The notes below the pieces were generated by a model. It ran no database searches. It saw nothing but the letters and a program-made list of their open reading frames with translations, and was not told the DNA's origin. A program made the translations under genes and the position numbers. 64,000 bases of DNA from Aquilaria yunnanensis (Eukaryota > Streptophyta > Magnoliopsida > Malvales > Thymelaeaceae), in the NCBI GenBank assembly GCA_039654915.1, contig CM077600.1, positions 34,605,992-34,669,991 on the forward strand, written 5' to 3'. Positions 12,885-23,224 of this stretch are shown here, piece after piece (positions within the stretch are counted from its first letter, which is position 1; each line of letters starts with the position of its first letter).

Positions 12885-14086
12885 AAAATTGTCATTTTCC
12901 GTTAAAGAAACATGTCATGGTAATACGACCTTTTCTTATTTGGTTATATTTTATGTTTTTGAAATTTTGTTCATTCTTTGATCTAACACTTATGAAATTA
13001 TTAAATATAGTATTCTTTAAATAAACATTTAAATGTGAAAACTCATTAAAAACAATATTATTAACCTTACAATTTGTTTTCAACAATTTAAAACGAGTAG
13101 TGTTAGATACATAAAGAATTGCAGGAAGAAAAACGATCCACAACCCTGTGTGACAAATTGTCTTCCAGCAACTTACATTGAAGTGCGTCCTAAATATAAT
13201 TGTACACAAATCATATTCTGCCAGGTTAATCTCCTTAATTAAGAAACTTTTCTGAATCTAAGATTATTTTTTTGACGAGAGACTTTAATGCCTCTAATGC
13301 ATTGCCAATAGGCACTAAAATGACTTAATGAGCAGTAGAAAAATTGGCATTTAAAACTCAAATAGCAGGCTAGTGCATAAGGATAACTGTTAATAGAGTT
13401 TCTCGTTTCCAGGTCTACTACAAAGTTGGTGTCTCCAACATCTCCCTTAGCGATTCAAATACCTGCCTATTCAAAATCACCATTTTGGGTGTCTCAAATT
13501 GGGCCATAAAATACAGGGCCCCTGCTGCCCCACCAACTGTTGTGTTGAGACTTTGCAAAGATGGTTTCTTGCATTACAGTACAAGGGCCGCAGAACATAA
13601 GCAAGTCATCACATAAAGTAGTATTCACACAAAACAAAAGTACATGCAGCAGGATTAGATGCTCTCTCTTTCCCACATACAATTGTGCAGCTTACACAAA
13701 TAACATTACACACAGTTCCACAGCTATTAAATAGAACCATAGATTGCGCATCGATCTTCCCCAAAGAGCCAAGAATATACATACGCTCATGTCACATGCC
13801 TGTAAAACAACGTACAGATACCAAGCGAAGAATGATTTGTCATTCAACACCAAAGCCCAGCACAGGGTGGTAACGGACACCTATTTTTAGTGCTCTAGCT
13901 TCCTCAGATACCAGTAGCCAAGTTCAGCAGACATTTTCAAGGTGAAGTTAGCAAGTCTGTGATGGTGTGGAAGTACGTTTGTAGTTTCCTTCTGAATATA
14001 AGCAAGAACGGTAAGCTCATAAATGAAATTTCAGCTAAAGAGGTAAAGATGCTAGACTGACCAATAGACCCTTCAGCATTGCAACT
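12885..14086. other. Spacer and probable 3' UTR/downstream region of NF-YA
   Basis: The part nearest the NF-YA stop (about 13480-14086) is of mixed composition and presumably contains the 3' UTR on the minus strand. The 12.9-13.4 kb part is AT-rich spacer. By eye I see no full miR169-complementary site here, only a TAGCCAAG word at about 13915. Short frames in this stretch show no conserved content. Confidence 0.4.
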
Positions 14087-16945
14087 TCATTTAATTCTGA
14101 GGGCTCTCTGTGGCACCTGACTTGCCATGATTCGTTCGGGCTGCTGACCAAAAAAATCCCTCTGCTCCACAACATTATCTGACTGTTGAAGAGACGCAGA
14201 CAGTGTTAAAACTTGATGGTGGGTGAGGTGTGCATTGCCATTGCCATTGCCATTGTTGCGGTTGAGGAAAATTTCGCTGGCACCACCATAAGGTACCTGT
14301 CCTGCTCCTGCATGCTTTTCAGGCATACGGGGTGCTGCAATTTTTAAAGGAGCAGCTGATGCATCACCATCATGAGTGCCGAGATTAGTGAACGTTCGAG
14401 GGCTTGAAGCTTTGTCAAGACAGGTCGAAGAAGCGACAGAGTTGGTGCCCTTGTCTTGCATAGAGTTTGAAGCACTGTTGTTGGCCAGGTTCTTTGTGTT
14501 GAGGAAACGGCCACCACACCCTCTAGCCCTTCTCATAGCATGTAAATGCCTAGACTCATGAAGATAAGGCTGCACATCATGAAAGAAGTCATTGGACATT
14601 CACCTACTACCAAGAAGCTGAAACGAAAATCGAGAAATGATCATCACGCTTCAGGCTAGCCTCACATAAGGTCACTGAAAACAACCATTGGATTACGCTG
14701 AAAACACCAAAACCTTTTTCATGAAATTCGTATATATATGATGAGGGACATTACCTTTCTCGCTCTGATCAGCTTCTTTTTGAGCTCAGCTTTGGCACGT
14801 GACTGCCTTCGCCTTAGAATTCCATGGTACTGCTTCGCATTCACATAAACCGGCTCCTCTGCCATTTCAGGAGGCAATGCTATCCTAGAAGGATGTACCC
14901 CGAGGCATTGAGCATGGACCTACATTTGTGTTTAATAATCGTTCTCAACTTTCGATCGTTCTAGACCAAGTGTTCCAACAATGTATTTAATCATCAGTAT
15001 AACAAACGTGAACATACAACTCCATATCTGTCACTTCTGAGACCAGATGTCTGTTTTCCCTGTACTATTCATATTGGAAATGATGTGTCTCTCTTCCTGA
15101 TAACAACCTACCACATGTTCAGTATTCATCCTTCTTGTCACTGAACCAAGAAAAAAAGTGTTCAAAGATTTTTATTTTTTTTTCCAAATTTTGTCAAGAC
15201 CCCATTTTTAATGAACTTCATCATCATCATTCAAGTTCCAGTGAGAAATAATATCATGTCATTGATTACTTGATTTCCCATTTAACCATGTGCTAGCCAG
15301 TGGCTGCTGGATTATTTTTTCAACATCAATGCAAAAAAAGAAAAAAAAAATGCTAATTCGTTAAAACAACAGATCCAGCTTTCTTACATCATTAAGAGAT
15401 AACATGCTGATTCTTTGTTTCTCTAAACTTTTAGAAAAGAAAATTCCATGTGAGGTGTTGGGCTCAAAGTTCGAAGATTAAAAAGGTGGCGGTTATTATC
15501 CACTCACCGGACAAGTTTAGCTTAATTACTACTCGAACGAAGCAAAGTTATACCCAGATCTTTTCATGCATTGGCACCTTCCTACAATACGCAACAATAC
15601 CAGATGGAGCAGAGGCTTCTAGTAGAAACTCTGGAGTTTCACCCGAACCATTTTTTACTCGATAGCACGCACCCCATGAATCTTCAGCAGGTGATGTATT
15701 GAAATTGAAAAGAATAAATCTGAAGTACACTCTCTGCCTGTCATGCATTTAGCTTATAACATTTTTACTCTATAGCCCGCACCCCTTGTGACGGCGGCTT
15801 CGCTACTTTTCATGCGCTAGAAATATGTTTCCGAGTTCTCTTCTTTCCCACGTCAAGAGAGCAAATTTTTACCACATGCAGTTCTAAGTGCTAGCCAATA
15901 TATACTAAGATAACATAACCACAAGCAACATATGTAAGAGTATCTATGAAACCTGAACCTGAAAAGTCATACCAATGTTTGAGGTCCATAAGCAGGTAGG
16001 ACTCCTCCAGAGTACGGATCTGAGTATTGGTATGCCGGAAAGGCCTGCGTAAGTATTTTCTTTATGGTTTCAGCATTGCTGGACACAAATATGCAGAGAT
16101 GTTTGGCTCATTACATGTCACATTCCATAAGTAACTTATGCTTGCAAGAATCAGGATTATGTGATTTAGATATGACTATTGTTCCACGCACGGAACAAAC
16201 AACTCGACAGTGTATAACAGATACATGCTTTTGCTAGTGTATATGCGGATACGTGTGTGTGTGTGTGTGTGTGTGTCTAGTAAGAGAAAGAGAGAAATTA
16301 CAATAGAATGGTTAACAAGCTCCAGTTGATTGGCTGGTGAGATGTATTCACCCATTCTTACAGGCAGAGCTGAAGCACTATGGTGAAGATGAAGTTGCTG
16401 CTCTCCACAGCTTTTATCTTTTTAACAAATAAGCGAACAACAAAACATTTATTAGCATCAAAATACATACCCACTGGAGATTGACAAATTGTTCCAGGAT
16501 TATGCCAGCACCCATAAGACAGTAACATGATATACATGAGCAATGATCAAGACAGATGAGCAGAAATCACCTCTTCCTTCATTCTTGGGGGACGTCACTC
16601 ACAGCTATCCCAAACATAATTTGCAGCTTAACTCATGACTTGTAGCATATGTAGAAAGACAAAACATAAAGTACCTTGTTGTGACTCTGGAAGTTTTATT
16701 CCTCTGGCGAAACTTGTCTTATCTGTGCCCTTTCTGTCGTGAGATTGACCGATTTTGTTACCAGGAGTTGTTTCAGCTTGGTGTTCTAGTGATGGAGACA
16801 AAATACTTCTTCCTTCCCCTAAAGCCTCACTCAGGATTGCATCATGACCATTATTCCACCACCAAGGATGTGAAGAGAGATTAAATCCAGTCTTGTTATT
16901 CCCACTACCTTCTGGATCGTTTATGCCATCTGACTTCAGGTGCAT
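14087..16945 (-). CDS. NFYA: Nuclear transcription factor Y subunit A (NF-YA), six coding exons
   Basis: Sequence-specific subunit of the trimeric NF-Y complex that binds CCAAT boxes. Coding exons deduced from splice signals: 16945-16675, 16597-16571 (27-bp microexon), 16402-16302, 16044-15973, 14919-14755 and 14569-14087. They join in frame to 372 residues. Residues 178-212 form the NF-YB/YC-binding helix ([19 protein letters not shown]..). Residues 213-234 form the DNA-binding A2 helix with [17 protein letters not shown] and GGRF. Upstream blocks SSHPWWWNN and [10 protein letters not shown], then [12 protein letters not shown], are typical of plant NF-YA. The C-terminal tail carries an Asn/Gly repeat encoded by an ATTGCC microsatellite and ends near QRALRIK. 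Just upstream of the ATG is an acceptor (GTTAGCAG), so the 5' UTR probably holds an intron, with the first exon near 17.3 kb. The microexon boundaries are the least certain. Confidence 0.93.
16253..16276. repeat. (GT)n microsatellite in an NF-YA intron
   Basis: Twelve GT units lie just downstream of the donor of the third coding exon, on the complementary strand. Confidence 0.9.
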
Positions 16946-17500
16946 ACTGCTAACTTGCGATCGAAAACTATGCTATATATGGTCCTCAGCTATTGATCAA
17001 CTAACCAAATTGATGAAAGAGAAATTAAAGATCAGTGAAGTCCAGTTTACTCGGAAATTAAGAAACCAGATCAAAAACCTGCTAGCCAAGTGCATATATG
17101 TATTATATTATGATACTGATAATAATTTTTCAGAATTGACGTTACTGGTTATACAAATTAATTAACAGGAAAACGATCAAATTAAGGAATACAGGACAGG
17201 CGCAGGCGACATGATTAAGAGAAAAAAAAAAAAAGAAAGAAAGAAAGAAAAGAAACCAACATTAGTCGAGAGGAGAGGAGACAGAAGAGGATATGGGAAG
17301 AACTTAACTTACTATTAGGGGGAAGAGAGAATGATTAAGAGGCGAAATCTTGGCCTGTTGTGTTGCTCAAAGTGGGAGTGGGACTGGCCAGCCATAGCCA
17401 ATAAATTTATCCCGACTCGACTCGAGTAGACAGAGATATGCTACTCACCCGACACGCCCTCCTGCCTTGACGGGACTATAATAAACACATACGCACATGA
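16946..17500 (-). promoter_or_regulatory. NF-YA 5' leader and proximal promoter region
   Basis: A leader intron is suggested by the splice acceptor directly before the NF-YA start. The segment contains an AAAG-type simple repeat (17222-17255). Upstream GC-richer DNA near 17360-17480 may hold the first exon and promoter. No TATA box could be assigned with confidence. Confidence 0.4.
17222..17255. repeat. A-run plus (AAAG)n simple repeat
   Basis: Thirteen or more A residues are followed by repeated GAAA units within the NF-YA 5' region. Confidence 0.85.
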
Positions 17501-18778
17501 GGACTATTACTTTTCACTCCCGGTCAATACTAAAATGTCTCTTTGTTTTCTTCCGTTTAATTAATAAGCAGAGTTGAGTTGCTTTCCTACCTCTTCCAAT
17601 TTTAAGACTTTCTTCATTTTTCTGGAACAACTTATGAGTGTATTCATTACATATTAGTAATATACTAAGGCATTTTATATGGAGTATTACATTATTCTTT
17701 TCTTGTAAAACGATATTTATATCAACAAATAGTAATTAAGGAAAGACATGTGTAATGAATTTTTAACAATTCTTACTCTCTAACCAACGTTTTTTTTTCC
17801 CCCTGAAAACACCTCCTTTTAAGGGAAAAGTGTGAGCTTCCCGAAAAGATTGGAGACAACTGAATGTTTGACCAAACATGAGGGGCTCTTTCTGCATTTT
17901 CCAAAGTGTAACAAAAGACTTGGTAACGTTGACGGAGTGGTAACTTTTAAAATCGTTTATAGTGACGTCAATGTCCCTACGCTTTCCACATGAATGACGA
18001 TATCGTCCCGTGCCGTTGTACAGTTTGGTTTATGGAAACAAAGTCCTCAACTGCAAGCGTACGACAATTGGCGTTTGATTAGATTCTTTGTTTTTTCTAA
18101 CCCAACTCCAACGCACACCCCCCACCCCTTGACTTCGCTGACTTTCCCTTTCCCAACAAATATACATGTCACAAGTAAGCATCGAGGTAAAATATGTTTC
18201 CAAATTTCAGCAAATAATTACCCATCCTGTCCTAAATTCGTCGCCATACTCTTTTTTTATTCTTAAAATGTTTTCTTAAACAGAGTTTATGTTAACTCAT
18301 ACTCTAATCAACCATGTAAAAGGATGTTTATTATGCAACGAGATAAAACGTCAAATACAGCTATATAACTTGTTGGATGAGCAAACATTGTACAACATAT
18401 TGCATCCTAGAAGGAAAAGCATACCAATAAAGAAAAAATAAAGTAAAAAAAAAACATAAAAGGGTAGAAATGTCAATGATGGTAACAATGCTATTCATAA
18501 AGCCTCAATCTCACATGCGTTTGACTACAGGCTAAAAATGTCAAACATGTCATTTTAAAAATAAAAGATACCTCACATGTCTCTTAGTCCATATCCTTGG
18601 TTCTTTGTGTGATGACAGCACAAGATGAATGATGGCAGCTTTTTCTCCTCCCCTTTTCGATGTATGGTAGCGATGACAAGCAGAGTTGGTAATGGACTAG
18701 GTCATGATGAAACGACACCGGTGATCGCCAAACAAGCAGATGACATGTGATAGTACAAACAATGGTGGGCCTAGTCTA
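17501..18778. other. AT-rich intergenic spacer upstream of NF-YA
   Basis: No gene or paired element termini are seen. One frame at 17994-18266 has no recognisable domain and low plausibility. Confidence 0.35.
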
Positions 18779-19272
18779 AAGAAAGATAAGGTAAAATTCA
18801 TATTTAGTTTCCTAATTTTAAAGATTGTCCTAATATGGTCCCTTAACTCTAAAAATAACTATTAAAGTCCCTAACTCAACTTTCGTGTCCTATTTTAGTC
18901 TTTATCGTTAGTTCGGTCATTATTTCTAACGAAAAATGCCTACATGGCACTCAACCTGACACGTGGCGTCCTACTTCATAATAATGAATGACTATATTGG
19001 AAGAATATAAAACTTTAGGTTGAAATTAACACAAACTAATAATATTAGGAACTTAAATGTATATAAGCTATAAAATCTTTCCAGGCCTCCGACTCCATCT
19101 CCGATCGAACTTTGACTCTGTCTCAAACCGAACACTTCTCCAATTGAAAGCAAAATCACTGGTTCAACTTCTCCAATTAAGACCCTTTTTTTTTTTATTT
19201 CTAGTCACTCTTTTCTTTGATTTTTCAAAACTTTCATGGCTATGATTTTCGGCCGACTGTCGAAATCTGTAG

Positions 19273-19450
19273 TTTGAAGATCATGGAGATGGATATGGGT
19301 TGCAAGTCAAAGTCGAGATCTATGAAAACGAACACAACTACCTCCATTTTGAATTTAAGCAACGCATCGAGTTACCTGACATTCTCTTATTCGAGTTCAT
19401 GACGTCGGAGTTCTACGAGAAGTGTTTCACACTACGAGAAAGAGGGCGGG
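19273..19450 (+). pseudogene. Captured exon-like fragment of unknown host gene inside the Pack-MULE
   Basis: A splice-acceptor-like TCTGTAG ends at 19272. It is immediately followed by a frame open for about 59 codons, beginning FEDHGDGYGLQVKVEIYENE and continuing through HFEFKQRIELPDILLFEFMT to FYEKCFTLRER. The composition (mixed charged, aromatic and aliphatic residues, no low complexity) looks like real protein. I do not recognise the family. There is no ATG start, so it would be expressed only if fused to element sequence. Interpretation as captured exon is inference. Confidence 0.45.
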
Positions 19451-19550
19451 GGCGTGGCTGAATTTGGGGTCGTCAGCGATTGGGACAGTTACCAGTGGGG
19501 GGCGTGGCTGAATTTGGGGTCGTCAGCGATTGGGACAATTACCGGCGGGG
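19451..19550 (+). repeat. 50-bp tandem duplication
   Basis: GGCGTGGCTGAATTTGGGGT at 19451 recurs at 19501. The 50-bp units differ at only a few bases (ACAGTTACCAG versus ACAATTACCGG). Confidence 0.9.
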
Positions 19551-19947
19551 AGGACTGTATAGGTATCATGGGAGATTGAGAGATGGTGGCGGCATAGATG
19601 AGAAAATGTACAGACGGTGAGATGGTGGCGGTAGAGAACCGGAGAGGATGAAATTAGGGTTAAACCTTTTTAGTTCCTAAAATTATTTATCTTTCTCAAT
19701 TTTAGCCAAAGACTTATTATTTGTCCAGTCTTGTCACTCATTGCCACGTAAGATGATGCCACATGGCAATTTGGGTGCAGCGTAGGCAATTGTCATTCAA
19801 AATAACATCTGAATTGACAATATGGATCAAAATAGGACATGTAAGTTGAGTTAAAAGATTTTAATAGTCATTTTTAGAGTTAAGGGACCACATTAGGACA
19901 ACTCTTAAAGTGAGGGGACTAAATATAGATTTTACCCAAGAAAGATA

Positions 19948-20640
19948 TGGACAAATCATGTGGACGATTTGGCATTGTAATTTCATTGACGACTCCTAGA
20001 AATGCAAGATGAAGATGAGGTAAGATGTTTTGGGCAGGCTACGATGGTTGAAGGCGGTGGTAGCATATGGAGGTCGATGATGACAATGGTTGAAGTTTAG
20101 GGTTTTGGAGGGCAGAGTAGTAAAAGGTGGGGACTATGCTGGATGTTTTTTATTTTTTTCTTTATTTGTAGGTATGTGTCACATGTTTAATATATGTGAC
20201 ATATGGAGGTGGTGGTGGCATATGGAGGTCTGCGGTGACAATGGCTGAAGTTTAGGGCTGTAAAGGGTAGAGCAGTAAAAAGTGAGGACGATACTAGAAG
20301 TTTTTCATTTTTTTTATTTGCAGGTCACATGTTTAATATATATTTGTTACTTACTTTATATATTGAGATTTATATGTATCTGTTATTCAGTTTATGCATA
20401 TCTCTAATTTTAATGAAAATGAGATTTGAAATATTCACACATGTTTTTTCTAAGGGAAATTGAACTCGTATATACTATTGAATATATTGGTAACACAACT
20501 GTTATCTCAATTGTATATATGTCAAATGTTATTTAAATCGATCCTTCATTTTTTTACATTAAATTTATACATACTTAATATTTAATTTGTATATATTTTA
20601 ATTTTTTTAGAAAGTAAAATTATATTAAAGAGTAGTATTG
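19948..20640. other. Spacer with a 155-bp-period direct duplication
   Basis: This is the site into which the Pack-MULE inserted. It contains a two-copy direct repeat (20053-20195 and 20208-20340) and no coding frame of note. Confidence 0.4.
20053..20340 (+). repeat. Diverged tandem duplication, about 155-bp period
   Basis: Both copies run through GCATATGGAGGTC, GACAATGG(T/C)TGAAGTTTAGGG, a GCAGAGTAGTAAAA/GTAGAGCAGTAAAA block and TCACATGTTTAATATAT. The copies differ by scattered substitutions and small indels. Confidence 0.8.
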
Positions 20641-20649
20641 AAATATAAA

Positions 20650-22242
20650 GGGATGAGTAAAAACAATCTTATAACTTTTGAAACTTTTCTAAGTAAGTTC
20701 TATATCTTCACAATTTTCTATTTGAGTCATATATTTTTTAAAATGTGATCTTTGTTAGTCTTATAGCCGAAAATTTAACAGAAATTCTATGTGGCGGATA
20801 ACACACATTAAAAATAACAGGAAAATATCAAAATTAGTCATCTAACTTTGTAACTTTTCTAATTAAGTCACCAAATCCTTAATTTTTCATAATTTACCCC
20901 TTGATTAAAAAAAATCTAAAATTGTGTAACTCTAATTGAAATATGTAGGTTGAGTTATTACTTTTATGCCTGAAATTTTCAAATTTTTTTTTTAAATAAA
21001 CCATTTCTTCTTCTTCTTCTTCTTCTTCTTCTTCCTAAGAAAACTATTATATTTTCTATATTTTGAGGTCATTGATTGTTATTATGTCAATAGAATATAC
21101 TATGAGAATTGGGATATTACATTACTTGAGCCATTTAAAAAATAGAACTTTGGCTACTTAACAGTCACTTGAAAAAATTATTTTAGAATGTAATTAATTA
21201 TTTACAAGTTATCCAAACTCAAAAAATATTTTTTTAAAAAAAACTATCTTTAAAAAATATTTTAAAAATATTTTTTGAGCTTATTAACGTATAGAATTTC
21301 AATTGATGTACAAGTCAAATGAAAAATTAAAAATATTAATTAATAATAGTGTATTAAATAGCTCATTACTTAATATTTCATTGCCAATTTTGTAATATTT
21401 TATTGTATATATATTTCATTGTACTTTATGGATTCCATGATAAGATGATATAATATTTTTCACATAATTCTTCATGCTTTTATATAAGCTTAAAAGAATA
21501 AACTACAAAATTTTACAAAATGAGACATAAGCATACTACAAAAAGGATATTTATATCGACAATAACAATGTAATGATGATTATTTCGCTGATGATAAGAA
21601 AATGGATTTATAAACTAATGAATATATAGATAAATAGGAAGATTAATTAATTATAAAATTGTACAGTAGTATAATCTAGCCATCGACATCTAGATCGGGA
21701 TTAAGGTCGTTCAGTTCTAGCTTTCTCGCAAGGACATGATTTGATGGTTGCTTGGTGGAAGGTTTTTATTCTACTTGGTGGGAATTCTCCATTATCTAGA
21801 AGCATCATATTTTTTTAATTTTTTAATCATGATTACTGTTCTCACTTAAAAATATGTATTTTTTTATTAAAAATTATGAAAATTATTTCTTGTTCTTCAC
21901 TCTCGTAGAGGAAAGAGAATAAAAAATGTAATGAGTTTGTGCTTGAAGAATAACGGCACCAAAAAAAAAATATTTAAAGTTTTGAGGATGAGTTGTAAAA
22001 AAATAAGAATCCGCTGATTTAATTAGAAAAGTTATGAAATTAAATGTATAATTTTAATTTTTTTTTCTTGTTTTTAACGTCCATTATCTACCACATAAGG
22101 TTTTTATTAAATTTTTTTATTATAGTACTAACAGAAATTATTTTTTTTAAGATATAAAACTTAAATAAAAAATCATGAAGATATAGGACTTATTTTAAAA
22201 AGTTGCTAAAGGTATTTGACTCCTTTTTTACCTTTTCCATAA
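20650..22242. mobile_element. MULE-type MITE, left portion; interrupted by the 6.6-kb MULE
   Basis: Left and right parts form inverted repeats of roughly 250 bp, sharing TCTATATCTTCA and the related ATCTTCATGATTTT, TAACAGAAATT, TATGTGG(C/T)(G/A)GATAA and TAACTTTTCTAATTAA. A 9-bp direct repeat AAATATAAA flanks the element at 20641-20649 and 28868-28876, that is on the far side of the inserted MULE. Its last bases TTTCCAT were split and duplicated by that insertion. Without the insert it is about 1.59 kb. No transposase. A (TTC)n tract lies at 21005-21034. Confidence 0.78.
21005..21034. repeat. (TTC)n microsatellite
   Basis: About ten perfect TTC units. Confidence 0.9.
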
Positions 22243-22444
22243 GGCCAAAAGACATTTTTGGCCCCTGAACTCGTTTCACCCGGACACTTAACCCCCTAGA
22301 CTATGACTCGGACCAACTCGCCCCTTAAACTATCGAAACTGGTACACTTTACCCCTTTATGCGTCATGTGCTCGTCACGTGTTCGCTTCGAAGCAAACGG
22401 CGTTCATGTCCGTCAGAGAGCCAGAGCTGTGGCGCGAGAGTAAC
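22243..22444 (+). repeat. Left terminal inverted repeat of the MULE
   Basis: It is 202 bp long and differs from the right copy at two positions: GGTACACTT here versus GGTATACTT, and GAGCTGTGG versus GAGCTATGG. Both differences are C/T-type transitions. The outer part is free of CpG, while the inner 100 bp is CpG-rich (TTCGCTTCGAAGC, GGCGCGAG), as expected of a regulated promoter or methylation target. Confidence 0.95.
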
Positions 22445-23224
22445 TTGATTCGCGCCAAAGTAAAATACGACAAACAAAAGAATCGGGCAAAGGAAGAATC
22501 GGACAAACAATGCTTCATTTGCTTCGAGACTGAGGAACGTTGTCGGGATCGTGTAGAAGACAGAGATTCCGAGTCATAAGTGAAGCCATTGAATAGTGAG
22601 GACGGAAAGGTGGATGCGAAATTGATTTATGTTTTGGGTTTTTGTGTTAATGGAATTGTTGTGAAATGGAAAATAATAATAAGAAATTATACAAATTTCT
22701 TGTTTGTTTTTGTGTATTGATGATGGTTGGTCAAGTACAGAGCAATTATTTGGGGACGATTTTATTGTTCCTATTAGTATTGCTAGTTTGTCTTGTTTTT
22801 ATGGCAGTACATGGTCCCTGTTTGAGTTTATGTATTGGTGTAGAGGATTCAGTACATGGTCCCTGTTTGAGTTTATGTATTGGTTTTTCAAATTGAGAGT
22901 TAAGGAGTCAATATTAGTCAACTGTAAGTAACAAAATGCAACCATTAATGTAGTCCATTTTCAATTGAGCACCTGAAAGAATATTGAAGTAGTGTTGATT
23001 TCTAATAAACGGGTTTAAGTCATTAACTAATGTCTCATGTACAACCTGCCATTAACTTGTATTGTACTGAACAAAATGCGTTTTAGACAAAGTAATGAAC
23101 AAAATGCGTTTTAGACAACCTGCCGATTTTATTGTTTATTTTAGTCTTGGTATTTTGTCTTATTTTTTATGGCACTGTTTTGTATGGCGTTATTAATTGT
23201 GGATTGTTGTTGGTTTCGGTGCAG
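22445..23224 (+). promoter_or_regulatory. Transposase leader with probable 5' UTR intron and two short tandem duplications
   Basis: A good donor, ACT followed by GTAAGTAAC, lies at 22924. A good acceptor GGTGCAG ends at 23224, directly before the transposase ATG. This suggests a 301-bp leader intron. Two direct duplications occur: a 35-bp unit at 22805-22839 and 22850-22884 (CAGTACATGGTCCCTG..), and a 22-bp unit at 23069-23090 and 23097-23118 (GAACAAAATGCG..). Frames in this leader are short and do not splice in frame to the transposase. Confidence 0.55.

Larger units (their letters stand above)
18789..19937. mobile_element. Pack-MULE-like non-autonomous Mutator element
   Basis: A perfect 10-bp direct repeat AAGAAAGATA flanks the element at 18779-18788 and 19938-19947. 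Its ends are AGGTAAAATTCATATTTAG and, inverted, GGGTAAAATCTATATTTAG. The inverted repeats stay alignable for about 200 bp (shared blocks TTGTCCTAAT, GGTCCCTTAACTC, GACTATTAAA/AACTATTAAA, TGTCCTATTTT). Length 1149 bp. TSD length and long inverted repeats are diagnostic of Mutator-like elements. The core holds a gene-like fragment and a 50-bp tandem duplication. Confidence 0.85.

Noticed and set aside
13494..13880. Short frames on both strands downstream of NF-YA
   Set aside because: Likely in the 3' UTR or flank; no conserved motif.
13905..13935. TAGCCAAG as a miR169 target
   Set aside because: Only a 7-8 base match; the rest of the site is not complementary.
22666..22931. Two overlapping frames of about 75 codons in the MULE leader
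   Set aside because: Their apparent repeats come from a tandem DNA duplication. They do not splice in frame with the transposase, and both end before or just after the donor.
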